Below, one piece after another: positions 35,186 through 43,105 of a stretch of DNA of 43,111 nucleotides. The DNA is from an uncultured Clostridia bacterium. GTDB lineage: Bacteria > Bacillota > Clostridia > Oscillospirales > CAG-272. Below the pieces are notes generated by a model, which was not told the DNA's origin, did no database searches, and saw nothing but the letters and a program-made list of their open reading frames with translations. The position numbers were made by a program, and so were the translations under genes. The first letter of the stretch is position 1, and every line of letters starts with the position of its first letter. The stretch spans positions 1 to 43,111 of the forward strand of contig CALXXF010000020.1 of assembly GCA_944392615.1 (NCBI GenBank), read 5' to 3'.

Positions 35186-36376
35186 TTACTCGGTGTAGAA
35201 GAACACTTCAGCAATCTGAAGAGTTCCATGAGAAGAGGTAATCGTGAGTTTGTAGTAAGAATACTCAGCAGCATTGTCGAGAACAAAGTTTCTCTCAAGA
35301 TAGTTGGTAGACTCGGCTGCCTGCTCTACGCCTTCAGCGGCGAGGTCTACTGTATCAACAATCGTCCAGCTTGATTGGTCGTTGGATCCTTCAAGGGTCC
35401 ATGCCATAGGAGTTCTGTCAGTGTAGCTCTCATTGTCGTTAGCGTTGACGAGTGAATAAGAAACAACAGGAGTGCGGGTCGAGAAGCTGAATACGATAGG
35501 AGTAGCTGCATCGCTGGTGCAGAGCTTGGATCTTATATCGTTGTCAGCGATGTTTTCAAATCCCTCAAAGTTCATGCCTGAAGGTCCGCTGATAGCGGCA
35601 ACGCCTTCAATGAGCTCGTGAGCAGGGTTACGATCGGGGTCAGCAACCATCTCGACGGTAGCGGGAGTAACTATGCTGATAGGACCATAGATGGAGAAGT
35701 CTGCATAAAATGCAACCTTGCCGCTTGAGTCAAGTATCTCAAGATACATGGTGTACTCAGCGCCGTACTCAGGATGATCAGGGTCAGCAGGCTCTGCATA
35801 CTCAAAGTCATCGCCAAGACCCATTCTCACATAGCCGCTGGAGGTGTTGTTTAATATTGAGAACTCGGTAATTGTGTACTCAACGTCGTTGATCGTGAGC
35901 TTCCAGGTGTAGCTCGGGTTTACGGTAGCGCCGTTCTCATCGGTCCAGATGAGTTCCTCATAGACGCCCCCAATGGTCTCCTTGAAGTTTATAACGGCTG
36001 CGGGCTGGAAGTTCAGCTCAGCGTGGGAATTCTCAAACGCAACGGGATACATGCCGCTTGCCCAGTTGGTAAGAGCGAGGTAATCATCATCGCCATTGTA
36101 AATGTCGATTCCTTCAGGCTCGGGCTTGTCATCGCCGGGATCCTCGGTTGTGCCTGTAGGATCCTCAGTTGTGCCTGTAGGATCCTCGGTAGTTGTGCCT
36201 GTAGGAGCCTCGGTTGTGCCTGTAGGATCCTCGGTAGTTGTGCCTGCAGGAGCCTCAGTCGTGCCTGCTGCATCCGTAGAATCCTTGCCGGCGGTGGTCG
36301 TAGGATCGTCGCCGCAAGCTGCAAATACTACGCAAAGTGCGAGAAGAACGACAAAAAGCGCAATAATCTTTTTCAT
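35186..36376 (-). CDS. Surface lipoprotein with TEDP repeats and discoidin-like end
   Basis: 396 residues. The signal peptide MKKIIALFVVLLALCVVFAAC ends in a lipobox (VFAAC), so the protein is lipid-anchored outside the cell. Residues 36-85 are a Thr/Glu/Asp/Pro-rich repeat (TTEDPTGTTEAPTG), a flexible stalk. Residues 90-230 form a strand-rich domain of unknown family. The C-terminal 150 (RTPVVSYSLVNANDNES, PMAWTLEGSNDQSSWTIVD, YSYYKLTIT) resemble a discoidin/F5-8 type C carbohydrate-binding domain. The ATG is preceded by AAAGGAAAGG. Promoter and terminator are its own, so it is monocistronic. It is probably an extracellular glycan- or surface-binding protein. Confidence 0.85.
   Translation of the reverse strand: MKKIIALFVVLLALCVVFAACGDDPTTTAGKDSTDAAGTTEAPAGTTTEDPTGTTEAPTGTTTEDPTGTTEDPTGTTEDPGDDKPEPEGIDIYNGDDDYLALTNWASGMYPVAFENSHAELNFQPAAVINFKETIGGVYEELIWTDENGATVNPSYTWKLTINDVEYTITEFSILNNTSSGYVRMGLGDDFEYAEPADPDHPEYGAEYTMYLEILDSSGKVAFYADFSIYGPISIVTPATVEMVADPDRNPAHELIEGVAAISGPSGMNFEGFENIADNDIRSKLCTSDAATPIVFSFSTRTPVVSYSLVNANDNESYTDRTPMAWTLEGSNDQSSWTIVDTVDLAAEGVEQAAESTNYLERNFVLDNAAEYSYYKLTITSSHGTLQIAEVFFYTE
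36138..36269 (-). repeat. Six in-frame repeats of 21 or 24 bp
   Basis: Units starting GGATCCTCGG on the plus strand at 36138, 36159, 36180, 36204, 36225 and 36249 encode the TEDP/TEAP stalk of the lipoprotein. All lengths are multiples of three, so copy-number change keeps the frame. Confidence 0.85.
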
Positions 36377-36471
36377 AACTTTTGTCAGCCTTTCCTTTCC
36401 AATTTTATTTGGATTGATTTTGATAAGGATAAAACGGGAAAAAAATACACTTCCCGAATCACCACGCGGTC

Positions 36472-36500
36472 ATTATAACACAGAAAATGCAAATATGCAA
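36472..36500 (-). promoter_or_regulatory. Promoter of the repeat-bearing lipoprotein gene
   Basis: On the minus strand TTGCAT (36495-36500), 17-bp spacer, TATAAT (36472-36477), giving a leader of about 90 nt. Confidence 0.75.
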
Positions 36501-36852
36501 TAACAAAATAATAATTTTTTATTAACAATACTCCTGCCAGCTTGCACTATTTTAATATTTCTCCTAAATTCGACGCGTTTTTGTGTCATACATATATGCA
36601 TTATGTCGAACGCTGTCAGGTGCGTGTTATAAGACGTTACATCGGTAATGCTTTTTAATACAGACGAGTAATACAAAGAAAGATATTTCATTCAGTGTGC
36701 GCCTGAGGTGAAACAGAATAAGTTATAATATTTCTTCATGCCAACTCTGTGTAAATACGGTAAAAAAAGAAAGGCAGCTGAAGCCTGTTACGTGCGTCGG
36801 GAGCGCAGAGACAAAAATGTTTAAAATTTTTTTTATAAATTTCATTTTGTTC
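36501..36852. other. A/T-rich non-coding interval
   Basis: No gene or clear structure is seen in this stretch. Confidence 0.5.
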
Positions 36853-36881
36853 TTGCATATTTTAAAAATGTGTGATATACT
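36853..36881 (+). promoter_or_regulatory. Promoter reading toward the tRNA-Ser region
   Basis: TTGCAT (36853-36858), 17-bp spacer, TATACT (36876-36881). The first downstream object is the decayed tRNA-Ser half at 36963, then the intact tRNA at 37155, so it was probably the promoter of the original tRNA gene. Confidence 0.6.
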
Positions 36882-36962
36882 ACATGAGCGTTCTGACGTT
36901 TGGTACGGTTGCATATCGGATCTGATTTGCGCGTGTGTGTCCTTAAAGCTAATTGATCACAC

Positions 36963-37005
36963 GGAAGAGGTATCGAGGCGGTCATAACGGGGCTGACTAG
37001 AAATC
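36963..37005 (+). pseudogene. Decayed 5' half of a tRNA-Ser gene
   Basis: GGAAGAGGTATCGAGGCGGT continuing to GAAATC matches the 5' half of the intact tRNA-Ser at 37155 over 37 nt with three mismatches and one inserted A. The match ends after the anticodon region; the variable arm, T arm and 3' acceptor are absent. Confidence 0.75.
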
Positions 37006-37049
37006 CGACTGTCAATTGTTCATCTAATCCCCTGAACCCCTTGGTTTAT

Positions 37050-37116
37050 AAGGCTTTTTCGTGGGTTCAAATTTAATATTATCGTAGCATCCCTCGCCAA
37101 TATCCCTCCGTTTTCC
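37050..37116 (-). pseudogene. Scar of an older integrated element (integrase tail and att-like core)
   Basis: Three short blocks here recur at the 3' end of the intact integrase and its flank: AAGGCTTTTTCG (37050-37061; 37405-37417 with an extra T), CATCCCTCGC (37088-37097; 37426-37435) and ATCCCTCCGTTTTCC (37102-37116; 37355-37369). The last resembles the tRNA 3' end. Together they suggest the tail of a related integrase left by deletion. Confidence 0.5.
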
Positions 37117-37154
37117 GGAGCTTCAAAAGGATAGAAATCGAGGTTTGTATATAC

Positions 37155-37243
37155 GGAGAGGTATCGAAGTGGTCATAACGGGGCTGACTCGAAATCAGTT
37201 TGTGGGAAACCACACGAGGGTTCGAATCCCTCCCTCTCCGCCA
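37155..37243 (+). tRNA. tRNA-Ser (anticodon CGA)
   Basis: Acceptor GGAGAGG (37155-37161) pairs with CCTCTCC (37233-37239), then discriminator G and an encoded CCA. The anticodon loop CTCGAAA (anticodon CGA at 37190-37192) is closed by GCTGA/TCAGT. The long variable arm (TTGTGG-GAAA-CCACA) is typical of class II tRNA-Ser, and GGTTCGAAT is the T loop. It reads UCG codons. The gene is the integration site of the mobile element. Confidence 0.95.
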
Positions 37244-37395
37244 GCATTTTTAACAAAGAACACGTTTGAAACCATGCGTTTTAAGCGTGTTTTTTGTTGC
37301 ATTTGCACAGATTTTACGAATCTGCCCCTGAAAAAGATTGGAACCGGGACTCGCATCCCTCCGTTTTCCAAAATCTTTTTCGCGACCGAAAACCC

Positions 37396-38664
37396 TTATT
37401 CCGTAAGGCTTTTTTCGCCCTTTTCCATCCCTCGCTTACGGATCAGGCTTGTTTCTTGATTTTTTGCATTCTCCCATGCATGTTTCTGCCCTTCAAACAT
37501 GGGCACTTTCACGGCTTTTTCCATTGCATGAAGCGAACCGGTTTTGTCGTCCCAGCTCAGATGCGTGTAGATGTTGCTGGTTGTCTGGATGTCAGAGTGA
37601 CCGAGATACGCCTGCACATGATTGAGCGGAACCTTCTGCTGGTTCATCAGCGTGGCACAGGTGTGGCGCAGATCATGAAACCGTCTGTGTTCCAAGCCGC
37701 ACTTTTTCAACAACTTCGGAAAAGCCGATTCCATATAAGACGGCGTGATGATGTCCCCGATCTCATTGACAAACACATAGTCGCTCCACTCTTTGTTGTA
37801 GCTGTTCCCACACAGCTTTTTGTTTTCCTCTTGCTGTGCACGAAGAGCTATGAAGCGGATCTTGACACTTCCGGAAAGGGGAAGCGTTCGACAACTCGAC
37901 TTGTTCTTGGTCCGGTCTGCCGGATTCAGCTTTGTCTGTCCTTTGAAGTTGACCTCTGTCAGCGTGTGGTTGATCGTGATGACATCGTTTTCAAAATCAA
38001 TCGCGCGCCACCGCAAACCGAGCACCTCGCTTCGGCGCAGACCGTACATTGCCGTCACCAGAATGATCAGCCCGAGCAACTCGTCCTTTGCTGCGTTCAG
38101 CAAAATTTTCAGCTCCTCTGCCGTGAACGGCTTGCCCTCATAGCGGTCGACACGGGGAGGGTCTACCTTCTCGACCGGATTGTTGACCACAAGGTCCATA
38201 CGGTAAGCGTACTTGAACATTTTGTGCAGAAGCACATATTCGTGCCTGACCGTATTGGCGCCCACGCTTTTGAGCTCGTGAACACAAAAATTCTGAATGT
38301 CCTTGCCTTTTACCTCGTTGAGCTTCAGTTTTTTGCCCTCGAAATACGGCAAAATTTTCTTCATGGTCATATTCCAGTAGGAGCTGTAGGTCGTGGGTTT
38401 TACCGTCTTTTCGATAGCCGACAGCCACAGAGGAATGAAGTCCGAAAACAGCATATCCTCCCTGAACTCGTTCTCGCCTCTTTCGGGCTTGGGCGGCACA
38501 AAGGTGCGTCGAAGCTCGCTTAACATTTCCTCGGCTCGCTTCTTGTTTCCTTTTGCCACAAGTCCCGTCGAAATCGATTTGGTCTTGCGTTTTCCATTGT
38601 AGTCATTGTAACTGATGATGCATTGATAAATGCCATTTTGGATTCTTAGGTGTCCTGATACCAT
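37396..38664 (-). CDS. Tyrosine-family site-specific integrase
   Basis: 422 residues. An N-terminal AP2-like arm-binding region (about 5-60), a SAM-like core-binding domain (75-165) and the catalytic domain (175-395) with R210 in YGLRRSE, H330-x2-R333 in FHDLRHT, H356 in LGHSD and nucleophile Y366 in SNIYTHL. It should insert and excise the element at tRNA-Ser. AAAGGAG precedes the ATG at 38664; the longer frame to 38694 is not needed. The gene ends 150 bp from the tRNA. A hairpin GCCTTACGGAATAAGG with following T's overlaps the stop and probably terminates it. Confidence 0.95.
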   Translation of the reverse strand: MVSGHLRIQNGIYQCIISYNDYNGKRKTKSISTGLVAKGNKKRAEEMLSELRRTFVPPKPERGENEFREDMLFSDFIPLWLSAIEKTVKPTTYSSYWNMTMKKILPYFEGKKLKLNEVKGKDIQNFCVHELKSVGANTVRHEYVLLHKMFKYAYRMDLVVNNPVEKVDPPRVDRYEGKPFTAEELKILLNAAKDELLGLIILVTAMYGLRRSEVLGLRWRAIDFENDVITINHTLTEVNFKGQTKLNPADRTKNKSSCRTLPLSGSVKIRFIALRAQQEENKKLCGNSYNKEWSDYVFVNEIGDIITPSYMESAFPKLLKKCGLEHRRFHDLRHTCATLMNQQKVPLNHVQAYLGHSDIQTTSNIYTHLSWDDKTGSLHAMEKAVKVPMFEGQKHAWENAKNQETSLIRKRGMEKGEKSLTE

Positions 38665-38714
38665 TGAAATTCTCCTTTCCTGCGGCAACAGCACCCGAAC
38701 CCATCGGTGAGCTT

Positions 38715-38743
38715 ATTATACCATAAGACGGGTTCAAATGCAA
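38715..38743 (-). promoter_or_regulatory. Integrase promoter
   Basis: On the minus strand TTGCAT (38738-38743), 17-bp spacer, TATAAT (38715-38720). It gives the integrase its own transcript, separate from the relaxase operon. Confidence 0.75.
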
Positions 38744-38758
38744 TCGATGGATTGTAAA

Positions 38759-40291
38759 TTATCGCTCGAAGTCGTCGCGTTTTCGCTTCGGCTTTTCCGT
38801 CGGTGTATAACGGGGATAATACTCCCGTTTCTCCGACCACTCGTCCCGTGGCTTTTCGACAACCGGCACATCCTTTTTATACTCTCGTTCCCGCTTTTCC
38901 CGACGCATCTGCATCTCGTTGTCAATCATTTCTTTCATGATATCGCAACGCTCCAGAAGGTTGTAGACGCACTTCTTCTCATAGCGATAGGTTTTCAGCT
39001 GTTGATTGATGGGGTCGATTTTCGCAAGATAATGCAACTTGTCCTCGCCGTTTTCCTGCTTGCCCGCCTGATAGTACAGCTTCTTTCGCTCCTTGACAAG
39101 CTCGTGGATTTTGATGTCTATCTTCTCAAGATAGTTCAAAGCATCCTCGCCTGTCTCCAGCTTTTCACGACCGATGATGACAGCCGTTTTGGAGTACATC
39201 TGCACCTTTTTTCTCTCGTCCCGCATCTCTGCTTTCATTTCGGGAGAAAGCGGTGTATAGGGCGTTTTTGCGCCTATCAGGATGACATTTGGTGTTTTCC
39301 ATCCCATCAAGAACATAAACACCTCAAGCACTTTCGCCAGCGTGTTCAGCTGACCGGGATATGGGTCGAGTGAGCCGTGCTCCGTCCAATCTCGAGAATG
39401 ATAAACTCCGTTTTTCTCCTGACGGCGTTTCATCTCCCACACATAAGATCGCTCACAGCCGAGCCTGCTTTCCTCATAATCCATCTCGTTCTTTTCATAG
39501 AAAAATTCGAAGTCGGATGGCATACAATCCTCGCCGAAGGTATCGGAAAGGGTTTTGAGACTCACCCACTTTTTTGCAAATCGGCTCTTCATTTTCGCTT
39601 TTTTGATGTCAAGCTCGTATCCCATATCATAGAGATATTTTTGCAGATCGCCGTTGCTTGTGGCAAGTCCCAGTGCGGCTTTCAAGGCATCGAACATCAG
39701 GCGGTACGGCGTTTTCTTGCCCTTTTTCTCGTCCATATAGAGGACTCTCGGTGCGGCTTTTCGCCGCTTGCCGAGGGTAGAAAGACCGTATTCCCGGCAT
39801 AAGGCATCAGAAGCGGGTGATAACACCCGCCCCCAATAGTTGTTTCCTGTATCGAGCTTTTTGCCGTCCCGAAAGCTCACGGCCGATATGACATAATGAT
39901 TGTGCAGGTGGCTGCAATTTGTATGGGTTGCCACCAAAACCTGATAGCGGTTGCCCCATAATTTCTCGGCGAGCTTGACGCCGATCTCGTGACATTGCTC
40001 GGGTGTTACCTCGCCGGGCTTGAAGCTTTGATAGGCGTGGTAGGCGATATTTTCGCCCTTTGCTCCAAAGTGCTTCTGTACCTTGATCATTGACTCCAAC
40101 GCATTGCCGCGGCAATTCAGAGCGGTCACAAGATAGCATTTCTCGCCCTTCTCATAGATAACTTTGTCCTCGTCACCGGCATATGCCATGACGGTTTCAA
40201 GGCTCTCAAATGCGGTCTTTTCGGGATTCTCGGCATACTCGATCAGCCGTGAAAGGCTGTCTTTTACCGGCCAGATTTTAGTTACTGCCAT
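38759..40291 (-). CDS. Relaxase / mobilization nuclease (MobP-like)
   Basis: 510 residues. The relaxase domain (1-250) shows a probable nucleophile Y19 in LIEYAENPEKT, and the metal-binding motif III S127-H128-L-H130-N-H132. The rest is charged and helical, with a Lys/Arg-rich C terminus. It should nick oriT and pilot the strand to a recipient using a transfer machine supplied by another element. The start at 40291 (GAGG upstream) overlaps the end of the MobC-like gene by 14 bp; a longer frame to 40345 lies inside that gene. Confidence 0.9.
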   Translation of the reverse strand: MAVTKIWPVKDSLSRLIEYAENPEKTAFESLETVMAYAGDEDKVIYEKGEKCYLVTALNCRGNALESMIKVQKHFGAKGENIAYHAYQSFKPGEVTPEQCHEIGVKLAEKLWGNRYQVLVATHTNCSHLHNHYVISAVSFRDGKKLDTGNNYWGRVLSPASDALCREYGLSTLGKRRKAAPRVLYMDEKKGKKTPYRLMFDALKAALGLATSNGDLQKYLYDMGYELDIKKAKMKSRFAKKWVSLKTLSDTFGEDCMPSDFEFFYEKNEMDYEESRLGCERSYVWEMKRRQEKNGVYHSRDWTEHGSLDPYPGQLNTLAKVLEVFMFLMGWKTPNVILIGAKTPYTPLSPEMKAEMRDERKKVQMYSKTAVIIGREKLETGEDALNYLEKIDIKIHELVKERKKLYYQAGKQENGEDKLHYLAKIDPINQQLKTYRYEKKCVYNLLERCDIMKEMIDNEMQMRREKREREYKKDVPVVEKPRDEWSEKREYYPRYTPTEKPKRKRDDFER

Positions 40292-40631
40292 CGTTTGCCT
40301 CATAGAAGGTCTGCACCCGTTCGTCGAAAGTATTGTAAAGCTCAATCAGCGTATTCAATTCGTTTTTTCCGAATCGCCATGACTGATTGGCTTCAATATT
40401 TGACTTACAAACCTTCAGGTAGTCAAGAATTTGGTAGAACTCCTCGGGCGGTAAAGCTCTCGGATTGTGCATGGTTGCGACTTGTCTGACATACTCCGAG
40501 ATGGATAGTTTGCAGGCTTTCGCATTCCTTTCAATGGTAGCTCTCAGTTTCTTCGACACCCTGATTTGTATCGGGGTGCCGTTGTCTTTTCTTTTGGTTT
40601 TCGAATAATCTCTCTTCTTTTTACCTGCCAT
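40278..40631 (-). CDS. MobC-like relaxosome accessory protein
   Basis: 117 residues. A ribbon-helix-helix-like N-terminal half (TPIQIRVSKKLRATIERNAKACKLSISEYVRQVA) after a basic arm (MAGKKKRDYSKTKRKDNG), then a helical tail. This fits MobC/plasmid relaxosome proteins, which bind oriT and aid strand opening. It directly precedes and overlaps the relaxase gene, and the putative oriT lies just upstream. Confidence 0.85.
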   Translation of the reverse strand: MAGKKKRDYSKTKRKDNGTPIQIRVSKKLRATIERNAKACKLSISEYVRQVATMHNPRALPPEEFYQILDYLKVCKSNIEANQSWRFGKNELNTLIELYNTFDERVQTFYEANDGSN

Positions 40632-41021
40632 ATAAACTCTCTTTCATATCAAATATTCTCAAAAAATGTGACGATCACGGCGGCGAAAATTCCGTCATCC
40701 GTGACGATATTTGCCCAAATTTACGCTCTGCGTGACGGTATGCGAAAGGGGGTCTAAGGGGTGCTCCCTCGACAGACAAAAGCGCGTGGCACTACAGGTG
40801 GCAATACGGCTTTTGTCGGGGAGTGGCATGACCACTCCTATGCTCGCTACACATTCAAATCGCAGATTTTCGTGTAAAGGGATTTTTCACGTTTCCGGAC
40901 GTTTTTTCGGTGCTGTTTTCGGCTCCCATGACGGTAGTGTCGATAGTGACGATGTTTTTATCGCCATGGTATTTTTGTTTTTTGCACGGCAATTGAAAAT
41001 ACCGTCACGACCGTCATATCG
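40632..41021. other. Non-coding regulatory/transfer region of the element
   Basis: No gene is seen. It holds the oriT-like structure (40759-40837) and most copies of the TGACGRT motif (40669-41025), each listed separately. Confidence 0.6.
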
Positions 41022-41025
41022 TCAC
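40669..41025. repeat. Recurring GTGACGAT / GTGACGGT motif
   Basis: GTGACGAT at 40669-40676, 40701-40708 and 40946-40953; GTGACGGT at 40732-40739; ATGACGGT near 40928-40935; and on the opposite strand at about 41001-41008, 41010-41016 (partial) and 41018-41025. They flank the oriT structure on both sides and the last touches the stop of the ART-like gene. A dispersed binding site for MobC, RepA or the excisionase-like protein is plausible. Confidence 0.6.
40759..40837. other. Probable origin of transfer (oriT)
   Basis: GACAAAAGC (40775-40783) and GCTTTTGTC (40809-40817) are a perfect 9-bp inverted repeat 25 bp apart, preceded by GGGGTGCTCCCTC and followed by a perfect hairpin GAGTGG-CATGA-CCACTC (40821-40837). 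This layout beside mobC and the relaxase gene is typical of oriT. The nick site is not assigned. Confidence 0.65.
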
Positions 41026-41723
41026 GATGCTGTCGCGCGATACCAGTTGTTAAAGAAGTCCTCGAACATCGCAGATGAGTTGTTCTCCTGAGTTTTCGGA
41101 AGCTTGGATATCTTCTCCAGCAAGTCACGGAACTCCTTGCTTTCCCCCTCAATCGGGATGATCTGAATATTTTCAACTCCCTGAAATTGGAGGATTTCAA
41201 ATTCATCGCGACCGTTGAGAAAGGCAATTACCTTGTCTGCCGGGATTGTTGCCTTATAGATGTGTTGCGGAAGTTCATATCCGGCATTCTTGTTGTTATA
41301 AACAACAAACCATTCAGCAATATCCTTACAGAGTGTCCAAGACAAACTGTTTGCTACTTCATCAGGAGTATCGCAGGTGGCACGGTAAACAGTAAACTCT
41401 TCCAAGTTACGAACGGATTCGGGCAACTCATCACGCCAATTCGGTTTGCGATATTTCAGCGACTCTTTAATCACTCGACGAATGATGTCAATACCATCGC
41501 CTTTGTCGGTATAGTGGTACAACGCTGTCTCAAATCTTGTTCTCGGCGGTATTTTGTCGTATCTCTGCTCGAGCATAGCAGCGGCGGTTTCAGCATTATA
41601 ATGCAGAAACAAATCAATCCTTTTCTCATCGCCGTTGTCAATAGCTTCAATAGCATCGGACACAAAACGATATTTTTCCTGTTCCATTTCTTTGAGAATC
41701 TGTTCAAATACACTCTTTTTCAT
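41022..41723 (-). CDS. Uncharacterised protein with ADP-ribosyltransferase-like motifs
   Basis: 233 residues; no named family recognised with certainty. The N-terminal 100 residues are helical and charged. Residues 110-180 have an order of motifs found in ART-fold proteins: R114 in TVYRAT, SLSWT (126-130) followed by KDIAEWFVVYN, HIYKATIPADKVIAFLNGRDE, and E174-x-E176 at the end of that strand. This would match an R-S-E catalytic set. The C-terminal 50 residues are acidic and helical. If active, it could modify a host or phage protein; this is inference. AAGGAG precedes the ATG at 41723, which overlaps the RepA-like gene by 20 bp, so the two are coupled. Confidence 0.55.
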   Translation of the reverse strand: MKKSVFEQILKEMEQEKYRFVSDAIEAIDNGDEKRIDLFLHYNAETAAAMLEQRYDKIPPRTRFETALYHYTDKGDGIDIIRRVIKESLKYRKPNWRDELPESVRNLEEFTVYRATCDTPDEVANSLSWTLCKDIAEWFVVYNNKNAGYELPQHIYKATIPADKVIAFLNGRDEFEILQFQGVENIQIIPIEGESKEFRDLLEKISKLPKTQENNSSAMFEDFFNNWYRATAS

Positions 41724-42906
41724 TATCTTTTTCTCCTTCATTCATATCATTGATCGATTCTTTTGTAAGAGGCTTGTCCTCGCCGTACATCAGTCTTATG
41801 CTTCTGCCGCTGTTCGTCCTTCCTTTCGAGAAGTCGATGAAGTATTCCTTCTTCAGCTCCGTTACATGGCTTCCGAGGTATCTTGAAAGCGCATTCGGCG
41901 ACATTTCAAGACCGGTCGCTTTCACCAGTGCATCGGCGGAGCCGATCCATAGAGGTCGCTCGTCTGACAGCAGGGCGCTGACGGCAAGTAAAATCTTGTC
42001 GGGCAGACTTGGCAAATTCACATAATCCTTCTCGTCCACAAGCTCCCACTTGGGGGAGTCCCAATCACGTACCAGGTTCAGCTCGCGGTCGCGGATTTCT
42101 CGACCTACAACGGCAAGTGTCGCTTCGGGGGATTTCCGTTCCTTTTTGTAGAGTACCATTGAGCCGTCAACGGCGGCTGTGATACCCATAGAACCCGACA
42201 GCATTTTGAAAATATCGCTATCTGCCGATTTGCGCGTATGATGCACCAAAATCAAACAGATACCATACCTGTCGGCAAGCTCCTTTACCGCATTTATGAA
42301 AACATAATCGGTAGCATAGCTGGATTGCTCCATAGGGTTTCGGATTTTCTGCAAAACATCGACAATCACAAGTCCCACGTCGGGATGATCATGAAGTACG
42401 GTGTTCAGCTGTTCCTCGAAGCCTCCGCCGCCCACATATCCTGCTTCGGTTGCAAAGTAAAGATTCTTTGCCGGTTCAAGACCGAACATCTTTTGCATTC
42501 GATGCTGGATTCGTCTTTCGACATCTTCAAGTGCGAAATAGATCACACCCGTTTGGTTTGTCTTAAAGCCGAGAAACGGCAGCCCTTGGCTGACGCAGTA
42601 CGCCAGCTGCAAGGACAGAAAGCTCTTGCCCACCTTGGATGCACCGCCGAGTATGATGGTGCCATGGTCGATCAGTCCTTCTACAATCGGATCACGTTTG
42701 TGATAGATCGTATCGTAGATTTCCTCGCACGAACGGAGCTTCACATACCCCGGATATGCAGCTTTTTGCCATTCGAGAATGGCTTTTTCCTGCGCTTCGG
42801 GCGTTTGATTCTCATCAATGAATGACGGATCATTCTGATAATGAGGAGAGGTTGGATCTACCTCGGGCTGTGTATCGGTGTTTTGTGTCACCAGTTCTTC
42901 ACTCAT
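41704..42906 (-). CDS. RepA-like AAA ATPase (AAA_25)
   Basis: 400 residues. Walker A GGASKVGKSFLS near 88-99, ALEDVERRIQHRM, Walker B VGLVIVDVLQKI near 178-189, and LVHHTRKSADSDIFKMLSGSMGITAAVDGSMVLYKK, all features of the RepA/DnaB-related hexameric helicase family common on plasmids and integrative elements. The C-terminal 130 residues resemble a winged-helix region (MSPNALSRYLGSHVTELKK). It probably aids replication of the excised circle. The start overlaps the stop of the excisionase-like gene (ATGA). Confidence 0.85.
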   Translation of the reverse strand: MSEELVTQNTDTQPEVDPTSPHYQNDPSFIDENQTPEAQEKAILEWQKAAYPGYVKLRSCEEIYDTIYHKRDPIVEGLIDHGTIILGGASKVGKSFLSLQLAYCVSQGLPFLGFKTNQTGVIYFALEDVERRIQHRMQKMFGLEPAKNLYFATEAGYVGGGGFEEQLNTVLHDHPDVGLVIVDVLQKIRNPMEQSSYATDYVFINAVKELADRYGICLILVHHTRKSADSDIFKMLSGSMGITAAVDGSMVLYKKERKSPEATLAVVGREIRDRELNLVRDWDSPKWELVDEKDYVNLPSLPDKILLAVSALLSDERPLWIGSADALVKATGLEMSPNALSRYLGSHVTELKKEYFIDFSKGRTNSGRSIRLMYGEDKPLTKESINDMNEGEKDNEKECI

Positions 42907-43061
42907 GCACCTTTACCTCCACCTGCCGACATAGAATCCTTGTAGAGAAATTTGATAATCTCGATCTTCGGAATCAAGTACTTTCGTCCGACTTTTGCAC
43001 ATTTGAAAGCACCGCTTCCGATCAGATCGTAGGCAGTTGTAAATACCGCCGCGAGAGCCAC
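42903..43061 (-). CDS. Excisionase-like helix-turn-helix protein
   Basis: At least 52 residues. TTAYDLIGSGAFKCAKVGRK followed by YLIPKIEIIKFLYKDS is a typical excisionase/MerR-like small DNA-binding domain, which controls integrase direction or transcription. The stop overlaps the RepA-like start. No ATG occurs in the open frame (42903-43097); GTG at 43061 is the best internal start but has no ribosome binding site, and only the core domain remains. A 16-bp repeat lies directly upstream, so the 5' end may have been altered. Confidence 0.6.
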   Translation of the reverse strand: MALAAVFTTAYDLIGSGAFKCAKVGRKYLIPKIEIIKFLYKDSMSAGGGKGA

Positions 43062-43067
43062 ACTTGC

Positions 43068-43105
43068 ACGGAGTTTTAGCCGCAGGCTGACGGAGTTTTA
43101 GCCGC
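43068..43105. repeat. 16-bp direct repeat
   Basis: ACGGAGTTTTAGCCGC at 43068-43083 and 43090-43105, a 22-bp period, over the expected 5' end of the excisionase-like gene. Confidence 0.85.

Noticed and set aside
36963..37116. A second functional tRNA-Ser or an intron-containing tRNA
   Set aside because: The anticodon stem does not close, and no matching T arm or acceptor follows.
37294..38523. 409-residue plus-strand ORF
   Set aside because: It is the antisense shadow of the integrase, which has full catalytic motifs.
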